Assembly (NCBI RefSeq): GCF_001696715.1
Contig: NZ_MBFM01000003.1
Coordinates: 309,551-353,574 of the forward strand
Source: Thauera phenolivorans
GTDB taxonomy: Bacteria > Pseudomonadota > Gammaproteobacteria > Burkholderiales > Rhodocyclaceae
DNA length: 44,024 nt
Reading direction: 5' to 3'
The notes beneath the pieces were generated by a model. That model worked only from the letters and a program-made list of their open reading frames with translations, ran no database searches and had not been told where the DNA came from. This document shows positions 1-9,486 of this stretch, piece by piece. The translations under genes were made by a program, and so were the position numbers. The stretch's first letter is position 1; every line of letters begins with the position of its first letter.

Positions 1-19
1 CAAAAGGGGTGTATGAGCC

Positions 20-394
20 ATGCTGGAAAGCTATTTTCCCGTTCTGATGTTCATCCTCGTGGGTCTGGGTTTTGGCCTGGTTCCAATCATCATCGGGCGC
101 GTGCTCGGTCCCCATCGCCCCGACGGCGAAAAGCTGTCTCCCTACGAATGCGGCTTCGAGGCGTTTGAAGACGCCCGCATGAAGTTCGACGTCCGCTTCT
201 ATCTGATCGCCATTCTGTTCATCCTGTTCGATCTCGAGATTGCCTTCCTTTTCCCGTGGGCAACGGTCTTCCAGGAGTTCATCGCCGCGGGTGAGGTCGC
301 CTGGTTCGTGTTCGGTTCGGTGATGGTCTTCCTGGCCATTCTGGTTATCGGTTACATCGTCGAGTGGAAGAACGGCGCACTCGACTGGGAGTAA
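20..394 (+). CDS. nuoA: NADH-quinone oxidoreductase subunit A
   Basis: Membrane subunit of proton-pumping NADH dehydrogenase (complex I). The 124-residue product matches the usual NuoA length. It has three predicted membrane segments (about residues 8-28, 62-82 and 92-112). Between TM1 and TM2 lies the family's conserved loop with the motif YECGFEAF (about residues 42-49). The ATG at 20 is preceded by a purine-rich AGGGGTG sequence; an ATG at 13 is in another frame and gives an unrelated peptide. It is the first gene of a 14-gene nuo operon, with nuoB starting three bases after its stop. The operon promoter lies left of the window. Confidence 0.97.
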   Translation: MLESYFPVLMFILVGLGFGLVPIIIGRVLGPHRPDGEKLSPYECGFEAFEDARMKFDVRFYLIAILFILFDLEIAFLFPWATVFQEFIAAGEVAWFVFGSVMVFLAILVIGYIVEWKNGALDWE

Positions 395-397
395 TGC

Positions 398-874
398 ATG
401 AGCATTGAGGGCGTCTTTCGCGAGGGGTTCGTCACCACCTCGCTCGATGCGGTAATCAACTGGACGCGCACAGGCTCGCTGTGGCCGATGACCTTCGGGC
501 TGGCCTGCTGTGCCGTCGAGATGATCCATGCGGGCTGCGCGCGCTACGACCTCGATCGTTTCGGGGTGGTGTTCCGCCCGAGTCCGCGTCAGTCCGACCT
601 GATGATCGTCGCCGGCACCCTGTGCAACAAGATGGCACCGGCGCTGCGCAAGGTGTACGACCAGATGGCCGAGCCGCGCTGGGTGATCTCGATGGGTTCG
701 TGCGCCAATGGCGGTGGCTACTACCACTACTCGTATTCTGTGGTGCGGGGCTGCGACCGGATCGTGCCGGTCGACGTCTACGTGCCGGGTTGTCCGCCGA
801 CGGCCGAAGCGCTGCTGTACGGCATCATCCAGTTGCAGAACAAGATCAAGCGCACCAACACGATTGCGCGCTGA
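398..874 (+). CDS. nuoB: NADH-quinone oxidoreductase subunit B (cluster N2)
   Basis: Peripheral-arm subunit that carries the terminal [4Fe-4S] cluster N2, which passes electrons to quinone. The 158-residue protein has the expected cysteine ligands: the vicinal pair C37-C38 in LACCAVE, C102 in GSCANGGG and C132 in PGCPP. It is cytoplasmic and sits at the interface with NuoD and NuoH. The gene starts three bases after nuoA and is followed by nuoC after 14 bases. All expected ligands are present and nothing is truncated. Confidence 0.98.
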   Translation: MSIEGVFREGFVTTSLDAVINWTRTGSLWPMTFGLACCAVEMIHAGCARYDLDRFGVVFRPSPRQSDLMIVAGTLCNKMAPALRKVYDQMAEPRWVISMGSCANGGGYYHYSYSVVRGCDRIVPVDVYVPGCPPTAEALLYGIIQLQNKIKRTNTIAR

Positions 875-888
875 CAGGTGCCACAGAA

Positions 889-1494
889 ATGAGTGCGAAG
901 CTAGAACGACTGAGCCTGATCCTGCGCGATGTTTTCGGCGACGCCCTGCAGTCGCTGGTCGTCGATCGCGGGGAAGTCACGATCCAGGTCGCCGCGAGCG
1001 ACTACCTGCGCGTCGCGGGCATCCTGCGTGACCACGCGGACCTGCACTTCGAGCAGTTGATCGACATCTCCGGCCTGGATTATTCCGCCTATGGCAACCA
1101 GGCGTGGGGGGGCAGGCGCTTCGCCTCGGCCTCCCATCTGCTGTCGGTGCGCCACAACTGGCGGGTGCGCCTCAAGGTCTTCGCCGACGACGACGCCTTC
1201 CCGGTGCTCGACTCGGTATGTGAGCTGTGGCCGAGCGCCAACTGGTACGAGCGCGAGTCCTTCGACCTGTACGGCATCATGTACAGCGGCCATCCCGACC
1301 TGCGCCGGATTCTCACCGACTATGGTTTCGTCGGCCATCCGTTCCGCAAGGACTTCCCGGTTTCGGGCTATGTCGAGATGCGCTACGACCCCGAAGTCGG
1401 GCGGGTCGTATACCAGCCGGTGACGATCGAGCCGCGCGAAAACACCCCGCGCATCGTGCGCGAAGAGAACTACGGGGACGTCGGCCATGGCTGA
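889..1494 (+). CDS. nuoC: NADH-quinone oxidoreductase subunit C (30 kDa)
   Basis: Hydrophilic connecting subunit of complex I. I chose the ATG at 889, giving 201 residues that begin [10 protein letters not shown]; the open frame extends upstream only because it is a high-GC shadow across nuoB. The 30-kDa signature is present: [12 protein letters not shown] at residues 119-130, then HPDLRRIL and the YGF...HPFRKDFP stretch (about 135-157). It is a separate gene, unlike the fused nuoCD of Escherichia coli. Its last eight bases overlap the start of nuoD, which suggests translational coupling. Confidence 0.97.
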   Translation: MSAKLERLSLILRDVFGDALQSLVVDRGEVTIQVAASDYLRVAGILRDHADLHFEQLIDISGLDYSAYGNQAWGGRRFASASHLLSVRHNWRVRLKVFADDDAFPVLDSVCELWPSANWYERESFDLYGIMYSGHPDLRRILTDYGFVGHPFRKDFPVSGYVEMRYDPEVGRVVYQPVTIEPRENTPRIVREENYGDVGHG

Positions 1495-2740
1495 GATCCG
1501 CAACTACACGATCAACTTCGGTCCCCAGCATCCGTCCGCGCACGGCGTGCTGCGCCTCGTGCTCGAGCTCGACGGTGAGGTCGTCGAGCGCGCCGATCCG
1601 CACATCGGTCTGCTCCACCGCGGCACCGAGAAGCTCGCCGAGACGCGCACCTGGGTGCAGTCCGTGCCCTACATGGACCGGCTCGACTACGTGTCGATGA
1701 TGTGCAACGAGCACGCCTACTGCATGGCGATCGAGCGTCTGCTCGGGGTCGAGGTGCCGCTGCGTGCCCAGTACATCCGGGTGATGTTCGACGAAATCAC
1801 CCGCATCCTGAACCACCTGCTCAACATCGGTACCCACGCGCTCGACATCGGTGCGATGACGATGGTGCTGTACACCTTCCGCGAGCGCGAGGACTTGATG
1901 GATGCCTACGAGGCGGTGTCGGGCGCGCGCATGCACGCGGCCTACTACCGGCCGGGCGGCGTCTATCGTGACCTGCCGGACCGGATGCCGCAGTACGAGG
2001 TCAATCGCTTCAAGAACGCGAAGACCGTCGGGGAGCTCAACGCCAACCGCCAAGGCTCTCTGCTCGACTTCCTCGAAGACTTCACCGATCGCTTCCCCGC
2101 CTGCGTCGACGAGTACGAGACTCTGCTCACCGACAACCGCATCTGGAAGCAGCGTACCGTCGGCATCGGCGTGGTGTCGCCGGAGCAGGCGCTCGGCTGG
2201 GGCTTCACCGGCCCGATGCTGCGCGGATCGGGCGTGGCCTGGGATCTGCGCAAGAAGCAGCCCTACGAAGTGTACGACCGCCTCGACTTCGACATCCCGG
2301 TGGGCAAGAACGGCGACTGCTACGACCGTTACCTGTGCCGGATGGAAGAAATGCGCCAGTCGAACCGCATCGTCCGCCAGTGCATCGACTGGCTGCGCGC
2401 CAACCCGGGGCCGGTGATCACCGACAACCACAAGGTGGCGCCGCCCTCGCGCGAGAAGATGAAGAGCAACATGGAGGAGCTGATCCACCATTTCAAGCTC
2501 TTCACCGAAGGCATGCACGTGCCGGCGGGCGAGGTCTATGCCGCGGTCGAACATCCGAAGGGCGAGTTCGGCGTCTATGCGGTATCGGACGGCGCGAACA
2601 AGCCTTACCGCCTGAAGCTGCGTGCTCCCGGTTTCGCGCACCTGGCGGCGATGGACGAGATCGCCCGCGGCCACATGATCGCCGACGTGGTCGCGATCAT
2701 CGGCACGATGGACGTGGTGTTCGGCGAGATCGACCGCTGA
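1487..2740 (+). CDS. nuoD: NADH-quinone oxidoreductase subunit D (49 kDa)
   Basis: Catalytic-arm subunit that forms the quinone-binding pocket together with NuoB; it is related to the large subunit of NiFe hydrogenases. The 417-residue product has the typical N-terminal motif [10 protein letters not shown] (residues 11-20) and the family's usual C-terminal end, FGEIDR. It overlaps the 3' end of nuoC by eight bases. About 60 bases separate its stop from the chosen nuoE start, one of the larger gaps in the front half of the operon. Confidence 0.98.
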   Translation: MAEIRNYTINFGPQHPSAHGVLRLVLELDGEVVERADPHIGLLHRGTEKLAETRTWVQSVPYMDRLDYVSMMCNEHAYCMAIERLLGVEVPLRAQYIRVMFDEITRILNHLLNIGTHALDIGAMTMVLYTFREREDLMDAYEAVSGARMHAAYYRPGGVYRDLPDRMPQYEVNRFKNAKTVGELNANRQGSLLDFLEDFTDRFPACVDEYETLLTDNRIWKQRTVGIGVVSPEQALGWGFTGPMLRGSGVAWDLRKKQPYEVYDRLDFDIPVGKNGDCYDRYLCRMEEMRQSNRIVRQCIDWLRANPGPVITDNHKVAPPSREKMKSNMEELIHHFKLFTEGMHVPAGEVYAAVEHPKGEFGVYAVSDGANKPYRLKLRAPGFAHLAAMDEIARGHMIADVVAIIGTMDVVFGEIDR

Positions 2741-2801
2741 GGCGGGGCCTCATGCGCCACGAGTGGAAGGAACGACAGGCAACACGGAAGACGACAACGA
2801 A

Positions 2802-3281
2802 ATGCTGAGCCAGGAATCGCTGCAACAGATCGATCGCGAGATCGCCAAGTACCCCGCGGATCAGAAGCAGTCCGCCGTGATGGCCGCATTGCGCATCGCG
2901 CAGGTGGAGAAGGGCTGGCTGTCGCGCGAGACGATCGAATACGTCGCCCGTTACCTCGAGATGCCGGCGATCGCCGCCTACGAGGTGGCGAGCTTCTACA
3001 ACATGTACGACCTCGAGCCGGTCGGCCGCCACAAGATCACCGTGTGCACCAACCTGCCGTGCGCGCTCTCCGGCGGCGTGCATGCGGCCGACTACGTCAG
3101 GCAGAAGCTCGGCATCGACTTTAACGAGACCACGCCCGACGGCAGGTTCACGCTGAAGGAAGGCGAGTGCATGGGCGCCTGCGGGGACGCCCCGGTGCTG
3201 CTGGTGAACAATCATCACATGTGCAGCTGGATGACCACCGACAAGATCGACCAGCTGCTGGCCGACCTGGACAAGAAATGA
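2802..3281 (+). CDS. nuoE: NADH-quinone oxidoreductase subunit E (24 kDa, cluster N1a)
   Basis: Thioredoxin-fold subunit of the NADH-input module, carrying the [2Fe-2S] cluster N1a. Ligand cysteines are C82 and C87 (CTNLPC) and C123 and C127 (CMGAC). I chose the ATG at 2802, giving 159 residues, the normal length. An in-frame GTG at 2763 would add 13 residues (EGTTGNTEDDNE-like) that do not look like the family. No good ribosome binding site precedes 2802, but a short reading frame starting at 2752 stops across this ATG, so re-initiation is possible. The stop overlaps the nuoF start as ATGA. Confidence 0.95.
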   Translation: MLSQESLQQIDREIAKYPADQKQSAVMAALRIAQVEKGWLSRETIEYVARYLEMPAIAAYEVASFYNMYDLEPVGRHKITVCTNLPCALSGGVHAADYVRQKLGIDFNETTPDGRFTLKEGECMGACGDAPVLLVNNHHMCSWMTTDKIDQLLADLDKK

Positions 3282-4597
3282 GCGCGCACGGACTGATCCT
3301 CGCCGGAACCGACGGCGACCGCACCTGGCGGCTCCAGGACTACGTGGCCCGCGGCGGCTATTCGGCGCTGAAGAAGATCATCGCCGAAAAGACCTCGCAG
3401 GACGCGATCATCGCCGAACTGAAGACCTCGGTGCTCCGCGGCCGTGGCGGCGCCGGCTTTCCGACCGGGCTGAAGTGGAGCTTCATGCCGCGCAACTTCC
3501 CGGGCGACAAGTACCTCGCCTGCAACTCCGACGAGGGCGAGCCGGGAACATTCAAGGATCGCGACATCCTGCGTTTCAACCCGCACAGCGTGATCGAGGG
3601 CATGGCGATCGCCGCCTACGCGATGGGTGCAACGCGCGGCTACAACTACATCCACGGCGAGATCTTCGAGATCTACCAGCGTTTCGAGGAAGCGCTCGAC
3701 GAGGCACGCGCCGCCGGTTTCGTCGGCCAGAACATCCTCGGTTCCGACTTCTCGTTCGAACTCTTCGCCCATCACGGCTACGGCGCCTACATCTGTGGCG
3801 AGGAAACCGCGCTGCTCGAGTCGATCGAGGGCAAGAAGGGTCAGCCGCGCTTCAAGCCCCCCTTCCCAGCGAGCTACGGCCTGTATGGCAAGCCGACCAC
3901 GATCAACAACACCGAGACCTTCGCCTCCGTGCCCTTCATCCTGAACATGGGCGGGGAGGGCTTCCTGAACCTGGGCAAGCCGAACAACGGCGGCACCAAG
4001 CTGTTCTCGGTTTCCGGCCACGTCAATCGTCCGGGCAACTACGAGGTCACCCTCGGCACGCCGTTCGCCGAGCTGCTCGAGATGGCCGGCGGCATGCGCG
4101 GCGGCCGCAAGCTGAAGGCAGTGATCCCGGGCGGCTCCTCGGCCCCGGTGCTGCCGGGCGACGTCATGATGGACTGCACGATGGACTATGACTCCATCTC
4201 CAAGGCCGGCTCGATGCTGGGCTCGGGCGCGGTCATCGTGATGGACGAGACGACCTGCATGGTGAAGGCACTCGAGCGCCTGTCCTACTTCTACTTCGAG
4301 GAATCCTGCGGCCAATGCACGCCCTGTCGCGAAGGCACGGGTTGGCTTTACCGCGTGGTCCATCGCATCGAGCACGGCCTCGGCCGGCCCGACGATCTCG
4401 ACCTGCTCAACTCGGTCACCGCCAACATCATGGGCCGCACCATCTGCGCCCTGGGCGATGCCGCCTCGATGCCGGTGCAGAGCTTCGTCAAGCACTTCGG
4501 CGCCGAGTTCGAATACCACATCGAAAACAAGAAGTGCCTCGTGCCGCCCGAAGTGCAGCGCGCTGGCAGTCAAATCTACGTGAGCCCGTCATGCTAG
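3278..4597 (+). CDS. nuoF: NADH-quinone oxidoreductase subunit F (51 kDa; NADH/FMN site)
   Basis: NADH-oxidising subunit that binds FMN and the [4Fe-4S] cluster N3. The start at 3278 (ATGA overlap with nuoE) gives 439 residues. The glycine-rich nucleotide-binding stretch [13 protein letters not shown] is at residues 55-67. The FMN-associated region around [15 protein letters not shown] is at 171-185. N3 ligands are C344, C347 and C350 (CGQCTPC) plus C390. The last seven bases overlap the start of nuoG. The protein is complete with no missing ligand. Confidence 0.98.
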   Translation: MSAHGLILAGTDGDRTWRLQDYVARGGYSALKKIIAEKTSQDAIIAELKTSVLRGRGGAGFPTGLKWSFMPRNFPGDKYLACNSDEGEPGTFKDRDILRFNPHSVIEGMAIAAYAMGATRGYNYIHGEIFEIYQRFEEALDEARAAGFVGQNILGSDFSFELFAHHGYGAYICGEETALLESIEGKKGQPRFKPPFPASYGLYGKPTTINNTETFASVPFILNMGGEGFLNLGKPNNGGTKLFSVSGHVNRPGNYEVTLGTPFAELLEMAGGMRGGRKLKAVIPGGSSAPVLPGDVMMDCTMDYDSISKAGSMLGSGAVIVMDETTCMVKALERLSYFYFEESCGQCTPCREGTGWLYRVVHRIEHGLGRPDDLDLLNSVTANIMGRTICALGDAASMPVQSFVKHFGAEFEYHIENKKCLVPPEVQRAGSQIYVSPSC

Positions 4598-6933
4598 AGA
4601 TCGAAATCGACGGCAAGCAGGTCCAGGTTGCCGACGGCAGCACCGTGATGGATGCAGCCGCGGTTGCCGGCACCTACATCCCGCACTTCTGCTACCACAA
4701 GAAATTGTCCATCGCGGCCAACTGCCGCATGTGCCTGGTGCAGGTCGAGAAGGCGCCCAAACCGCTGCCGGCCTGCGCGACCCCGGTCACCAACGGCATG
4801 AAGGTGTGGACCCATTCCGAGGCGGCGGTGAAGGCGCAGAAGGGGGTGATGGAGTTCCTCCTCATCAACCATCCGCTCGACTGCCCGATCTGCGACCAGG
4901 GCGGCGAATGCCAGTTGCAGGACCTCGCGGTCGGCTACGGCGCGAGCGGTTCGCGCTATCAGGAAGAGAAGCGCGTCGTCTTCAACAAGAACCTCGGTCC
5001 CCTGGTGTCGACCGACATGACGAGGTGCATCAACTGCACCCGCTGCGTGCGCTTCACCCAGGAAATCGCGGGCGAGATGGAACTCGGCCAGGCTTTCCGC
5101 GGCGAACACGCCGAGATCATGCCCTTCATCGAGAAGACGGTCGATTCCGAACTCTCGGGCAATATCATCGACCTCTGTCCGGTCGGTGCCCTCACCTCCA
5201 AGCCCTTCCGCTTCGCGGCCCGTACCTGGGAGTTGTCGCGCCGCCGCTCGGTGAGCCCTCACGATTCGCTCGGCTCGAACCTGATCGTCCAGACCAAGCA
5301 CGACGTGGTAAAGCGCGTGCTGCCCTACGACAACGAATCGCTCAACGAATGCTGGCTGTCCGACAAGGACCGCTTCTCCTACGAAGCGCTCAACGGCGAC
5401 CAGCGACTGACCGCGCCGATGATCAAGCAGGGCGCGGAGTGGAAACAAGTCGACTGGCAGGCGGCGCTCGAGTTCGTCGCCAACGGCCTGCGCGGCATCG
5501 CCGAGGATTACGACGCCGCCGCGATCGGCGCGCTGGCCTCGCCGCATGCCACCGTCGAGGAGCTTTACCTGCTGCAGAAGCTGATGCGCGGCATCGGCTC
5601 CGACAATGTCGACTTCCGCCTGCGCCAACAGGACTTCCGCGCAGACGGCAAGCGCGCCGGCGCGCCCTGGCTGGGCATGCGGGTCGCCGAGGTCGGCGAA
5701 CTCGACCGTCTGCTGGTGGTCGGCAGCTTCCTGCGCAAGGATGCGCCCTTGCTCGCGCAACGCGTCCGTCAGGCCGCCAAGCGCGGCCTGCAGGTCAGCG
5801 CGCTTGGCCCCAACGCCGAGGAATGGCTGATCCCGGTGCGCCAGCGCGCGCTGGTCGCGCCCTCGATGATGGTAGAGACTCTCGCCGAGGTCGTCGCCGC
5901 GCTCGCCGCGGAAAAGGGTGTGCCCGTCGGCGGCGCGTTCGCGAGCGGACTGCCGACCCGGGTGTCCGACGAGGCGCGTGCGATTGCCGTGGCCCTTGCC
6001 GGAGGACAGAAGACCGCGGTGTGGCTCGGCAGCCTCGTCGCCGGCCATCCGCGTGCGGCCGAATTGCAGGCGCTGGCACAGGAACTCGCCCGTCTGAGCG
6101 GCGGCACCGCCGGCTTCATCGGCAGCGCAGCGAACGAGGTGGGCGGCTATCTCGCCGGCGCGCTGCCGCAGACGGGCGGTCTCAACGCCGGCGCGATGAT
6201 CGAGCAGGGCCGCAAGGCCTACATCCTGGTCGGCGCCGAACCCGATCTCGATTTCGCCGATCCGGTCGCCACCACCGCCGCGCTCGGTCGCGCGCAACTG
6301 GTCGTGGCCCTGAGCGCCTTCGACAGCGCTTCGCTGCGCGAGTCGGCCGACGTCATGCTGCCGATTGCCCCCTTCACCGAGACCTCGGGCACCTTCGTCA
6401 ATTGCGAGGGCAGGGCGCAGAGCTTCGCCGCGGTCGCTCGTCCGCAGGGCGAGACCCGCCCGGGCTGGAAGGTGCTGCGGGTGCTGGGTAACCTCCTCGG
6501 ACTCGAGGGCTTCGACTACGCCGATTCGGAAGCGGTGCGTGCCGATGCGCTCGGTGCCGGCGTCGAGGAGCGTCTCGACAACGCGATCGACGGTGTCATT
6601 GTTGCCAGCCACGCGGCCGCGTCGGACGTGCTCGAGCGCGTCGCCGACGTTCCGATCTACTTCGCCGACCCGATCGTGCGACGTGCGCCGTCCCTGCAGA
6701 AGACCCGTGACGCTGCGGTCCCGGTGGCGCGCATCGCGCCGGTTACCCTCGCCGCGCTCGGTGTCGCCTCGGGCCAGCGCGTGCGTGTCGCCGCCGCGAG
6801 CGGCGAAGGCGTCGAACTGGTGGCGGTGGCCGACGATGGTCTGGCGCCCAACTGCGTGCGGGTGGCGGCGGCCCATGCCACCACCGCGGCGCTCGGCGCG
6901 ATGAGCGGTCAACTCAGCGTGGAGCGTGTCTGA
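4591..6933 (+). CDS. nuoG: NADH-quinone oxidoreductase subunit G (75 kDa)
   Basis: Largest peripheral subunit of complex I, a molybdopterin-oxidoreductase-fold protein that holds an iron-sulfur electron wire. The start at 4591 lies inside the 3' end of nuoF and gives 780 residues. An N-terminal ferredoxin-like domain has [2Fe-2S] ligands C34, C45, C48 and C62. Next come the [10 protein letters not shown] segment and a four-cysteine motif, CINCTRC followed by DLCPVGAL. The remaining C-terminal region is the molybdopterin-fold part, which normally has no cofactor. The stop TGA shares one base with the nuoH ATG. Confidence 0.97.
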   Translation: MLEIEIDGKQVQVADGSTVMDAAAVAGTYIPHFCYHKKLSIAANCRMCLVQVEKAPKPLPACATPVTNGMKVWTHSEAAVKAQKGVMEFLLINHPLDCPICDQGGECQLQDLAVGYGASGSRYQEEKRVVFNKNLGPLVSTDMTRCINCTRCVRFTQEIAGEMELGQAFRGEHAEIMPFIEKTVDSELSGNIIDLCPVGALTSKPFRFAARTWELSRRRSVSPHDSLGSNLIVQTKHDVVKRVLPYDNESLNECWLSDKDRFSYEALNGDQRLTAPMIKQGAEWKQVDWQAALEFVANGLRGIAEDYDAAAIGALASPHATVEELYLLQKLMRGIGSDNVDFRLRQQDFRADGKRAGAPWLGMRVAEVGELDRLLVVGSFLRKDAPLLAQRVRQAAKRGLQVSALGPNAEEWLIPVRQRALVAPSMMVETLAEVVAALAAEKGVPVGGAFASGLPTRVSDEARAIAVALAGGQKTAVWLGSLVAGHPRAAELQALAQELARLSGGTAGFIGSAANEVGGYLAGALPQTGGLNAGAMIEQGRKAYILVGAEPDLDFADPVATTAALGRAQLVVALSAFDSASLRESADVMLPIAPFTETSGTFVNCEGRAQSFAAVARPQGETRPGWKVLRVLGNLLGLEGFDYADSEAVRADALGAGVEERLDNAIDGVIVASHAAASDVLERVADVPIYFADPIVRRAPSLQKTRDAAVPVARIAPVTLAALGVASGQRVRVAAASGEGVELVAVADDGLAPNCVRVAAAHATTAALGAMSGQLSVERV

Positions 6934-7982
6934 TGGAGTCGATGCTGCAACCCGTCGCCGAGCTGTTCGGCCCCGCCTGGCCGGTGGTCTGGACGCTGCT
7001 CAAGATCGTCGCGATCATCGCGCCGCTGATGCTCGCCGTCGCCTACCTGACGCTCGCCGAGCGCAAGGTGATCGGCTACATGCAGGTCCGCATCGGCCCG
7101 AACCGCGTGGGCCCCGCGGGCCTGCTGCAGCCGATCGCGGACGGCCTCAAGCTGATGTTCAAGGAGGTCATCGTCCCCAGCGGAGCGAGCAAGGGCCTGT
7201 ACATCCTCGGCCCGATCCTCGCCCTGGCGCCGGCGCTGGCGGCCTGGGCGGTGATTCCCTTCGACGACGGCTTCGTCCTGGCCAACATCAACGCGGGTCT
7301 GCTGTTCCTGCTGGCCATCATGTCGGTCGAAGTCTACGGTGTGCTGATCGCCGGCTGGGCGTCGAACTCGAAATACCCCTTCCTCGGCGCGATGCGCGCA
7401 TCGGCGCAGATGGTGTCGTACGAGGTCTCGATGGGTTTCGCGCTGATCTGCGTGCTCTTGATCGCAGGCAGCCTCAACCTTACCGACATCGTGAATTCGC
7501 AGGGCTCTGGCCGCTTTGCCGACATGGGCCTCGGCTTCCTGTCGTGGAACTGGTTGCCGCTGTTACCGATGTTCGTGGTCTACGTGATCTCGGGCATCGC
7601 CGAGACCAACCGCGCGCCCTTCGACGTGGTCGAGGGCGAGGCGGAGGTCGTCGCGGGCCATATGGTCGAGTACTCTGGCATGGCGTTCGCGCTGTTCTTC
7701 CTCGGCGAGTACGCGAACATGATCCTGGTGTCGATGCTGACCGCGCTGCTGTTCCTCGGCGGCTGGCTGTCGCCGGTGGGCTTCCTGCCCGACGGCTTCC
7801 ACTGGCTGGTGCTCAAGACCGCGTTCTTCCTGTTCCTGTTCCTGTGGGCGCGAGCGACCTTCCCGCGCTTCCGCTACGACCACATCATGCGGCTCGGCTG
7901 GAAGGTGTTCATCCCCATCACCCTCACTTGGGTGTTCGTGGTGGCGGTGTGGATGATGTCCCCGCTGTCGATCTGGAGGTAA
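6933..7982 (+). CDS. nuoH: NADH-quinone oxidoreductase subunit H
   Basis: Membrane subunit that links the peripheral arm to the proton-pumping arm and forms the mouth of the quinone tunnel. It has 349 residues and about eight predicted membrane helices. The conserved first-loop motif [19 protein letters not shown] lies near residues 51-69. The acidic loop [16 protein letters not shown], typical of the family, is also present. Translation probably couples to nuoG through the TGATG junction. Confidence 0.98.
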   Translation: MESMLQPVAELFGPAWPVVWTLLKIVAIIAPLMLAVAYLTLAERKVIGYMQVRIGPNRVGPAGLLQPIADGLKLMFKEVIVPSGASKGLYILGPILALAPALAAWAVIPFDDGFVLANINAGLLFLLAIMSVEVYGVLIAGWASNSKYPFLGAMRASAQMVSYEVSMGFALICVLLIAGSLNLTDIVNSQGSGRFADMGLGFLSWNWLPLLPMFVVYVISGIAETNRAPFDVVEGEAEVVAGHMVEYSGMAFALFFLGEYANMILVSMLTALLFLGGWLSPVGFLPDGFHWLVLKTAFFLFLFLWARATFPRFRYDHIMRLGWKVFIPITLTWVFVVAVWMMSPLSIWR

Positions 7983-7991
7983 GAAGTCATC

Positions 7992-8477
7992 ATGGGTGCC
8001 AAGGATCTGATCGGTAGCCTGTTCCTCAAGGAACTCTTCAAGGGCATGGCGGTGACCGGGCGACATTTCTTCGCCCGTAAGATCACCGTGCAGTTCCCGG
8101 AGGAGAAGACGCCGCAGAGTAACCGCTTCCGCGGATTGCATGCACTGCGTCGCTACCCGAACGGCGAGGAACGCTGCATCGCCTGCAAGCTCTGCGAGGC
8201 GGTGTGCCCCGCGATGGCGATCACGATCGAGTCGGAGCAGCGGGAGGATGGCTCACGCCGAACCAGCCGCTATGACATCGACCTGACCAAGTGCATCTTC
8301 TGCGGCTTCTGCGAGGAAGCCTGCCCGGTCGATGCGATCGTCGAAACAAGGGTGCTGGAGTATCACGGCGAGAAGCGGGGCGACCTTTACTACACCAAGC
8401 AGATGCTGCTGGCGGTGGGCGATCGCCACGAGGCCCAGATCGCGGCCGACCGCGCACAGGACGCGAAGTACCGATAA
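7992..8477 (+). CDS. nuoI: NADH-quinone oxidoreductase subunit I (8Fe ferredoxin)
   Basis: Ferredoxin-type subunit carrying the two [4Fe-4S] clusters N6a and N6b. The 161-residue protein has both complete motifs: C62-x2-C65-x2-C68-x3-C72 and C101-x2-C104-x2-C107-x3-C111, each followed by the usual proline. An N-terminal amphipathic segment would dock it on NuoH. It lies nine bases after nuoH. Confidence 0.98.
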   Translation: MGAKDLIGSLFLKELFKGMAVTGRHFFARKITVQFPEEKTPQSNRFRGLHALRRYPNGEERCIACKLCEAVCPAMAITIESEQREDGSRRTSRYDIDLTKCIFCGFCEEACPVDAIVETRVLEYHGEKRGDLYYTKQMLLAVGDRHEAQIAADRAQDAKYR

Positions 8478-8508
8478 GGGAGGGCGCTCGCGCGCCACAT
8501 TCGAGAAC

Positions 8509-9111
8509 ATGGAATTCAAGACCTTCGTCTTCTACTTTCTGTCCGCGGTGATGCTGCTGGCGGCCCTGCGCGTCATCACCGTGCGAAACCCGGTGCATGC
8601 GGCGCTGTTCCTCGTGCTGACCTTCTTCAGCGCGGGCGGCATCTGGCTGCTGCTGCAGGCGGAGTTCCTCGCGGTGGTCCTGGTGCTGGTGTACGTCGGC
8701 GCGGTGATGGTGCTTTTCCTCTTCGTCGTGATGATGCTCGACATCAACCTCGACCGCTTGCGGGAGCGCTTCTGGAGCTACCTCCCGGTGGGCGCCCTGG
8801 TCGGTGTGCTGTTGCTCGTCGAGATGGTGATGGTGCTGGGCGGAAGCTACTTCGGCCTTGACGAGATGCCGACGCCGGCGCCGGTCGATGCCAGCTACAG
8901 CAACACCCGCGAACTCGGGCTGGTGCTCTATACCGACTACGTCTATGCCTTCGAGCTCGCTGCGCTGGTGCTGCTGGTGGCGATGGTCGCCGCGGTGACC
9001 CTGACCCTGCGCAAGCGCAAGGGCGTGAGGTACCTCGACCCCGCGGCGCAGGTCTCGGTGCGTGCCAAGGACCGGATCGAAGTGCTGAAGATGCCGGCCG
9101 AGAAGGAATAA
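8509..9111 (+). CDS. nuoJ: NADH-quinone oxidoreductase subunit J
   Basis: Membrane subunit of the pump arm. I chose the ATG at 8509, giving 200 residues beginning MEFKTFVFYF. The open frame upstream runs back through nuoI and is not coding. Five hydrophobic segments are visible, including the conserved YVGAVMVLFLFVVMMLDI stretch around residues 63-80. The sequence before the start (GATAAGGGAGGG) contains a good ribosome binding core, but about 26 bases upstream of the ATG. Confidence 0.95.
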   Translation: MEFKTFVFYFLSAVMLLAALRVITVRNPVHAALFLVLTFFSAGGIWLLLQAEFLAVVLVLVYVGAVMVLFLFVVMMLDINLDRLRERFWSYLPVGALVGVLLLVEMVMVLGGSYFGLDEMPTPAPVDASYSNTRELGLVLYTDYVYAFELAALVLLVAMVAAVTLTLRKRKGVRYLDPAAQVSVRAKDRIEVLKMPAEKE

Positions 9112-9131
9112 GAAGCCGCGCGAACAAGAAC

Positions 9132-9153
9132 CGCGCCGGCGCGAGCCGGCGCG
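9132..9153 (+). other. GC hairpin between nuoJ and nuoK
   Basis: A perfect 9-bp inverted repeat (CGCGCCGGC / GCCGGCGCG) with a GCGA tetraloop lies in the 57-base nuoJ-nuoK gap. There is no T-run after it, so it is unlikely to terminate transcription inside the operon. It could act in mRNA processing or stability, which is inference. Confidence 0.6.
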
Positions 9154-9168
9154 ATCAGGGAGTCACAG

Positions 9169-9474
9169 ATGCTTTCGCTTTCCCATTACCTCATCCTGGG
9201 CGCGATCCTGTTCGCGATCAGCGTGGTCGGGATCTTCCTCAACCGGAAGAACCTGATCGTCCTGATGATGGCCATCGAGCTGATGCTGCTCGCGGTCAAC
9301 ATGAATTTCATCGCTTTCTCGCACTATCTCGGTGACATCGCCGGGCAGGTATTCGTTTTCTTCATCCTCACCGTGGCAGCGGCGGAGGCGGCAATCGGCC
9401 TGGCGATCATCGTCATCCTGTTCCGCAACCTGCGCTCGATCCACGTGGATGATCTCGGCAGCCTCAAGGGTTAA
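9169..9474 (+). CDS. nuoK: NADH-quinone oxidoreductase subunit K
   Basis: Small antiporter-like membrane subunit, 101 residues with three transmembrane helices. The two membrane glutamates important for proton translocation in the family are present at E37 (in MMAIELMLL) and E73 (in AAAEAAIGL). An AGGGAG ribosome binding site precedes the ATG. It follows a hairpin-containing gap after nuoJ. Confidence 0.98.
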   Translation: MLSLSHYLILGAILFAISVVGIFLNRKNLIVLMMAIELMLLAVNMNFIAFSHYLGDIAGQVFVFFILTVAAAEAAIGLAIIVILFRNLRSIHVDDLGSLKG

Positions 9475-9486
9475 GGACGCGTCGCG

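Noticed and set aside
2763-2801. GTG start adding 13 residues to NuoE
   Set aside because: The extra peptide is not typical of NuoE, and the ATG at 2802 gives the family length.
4594-6912. Long open reading frame (772 codons) on the minus strand opposite nuoG
   Set aside because: It is a GC-rich shadow. It has low-complexity Arg/Gly/Asp/His content and no domain, while nuoG on the other strand has all expected cluster ligands.
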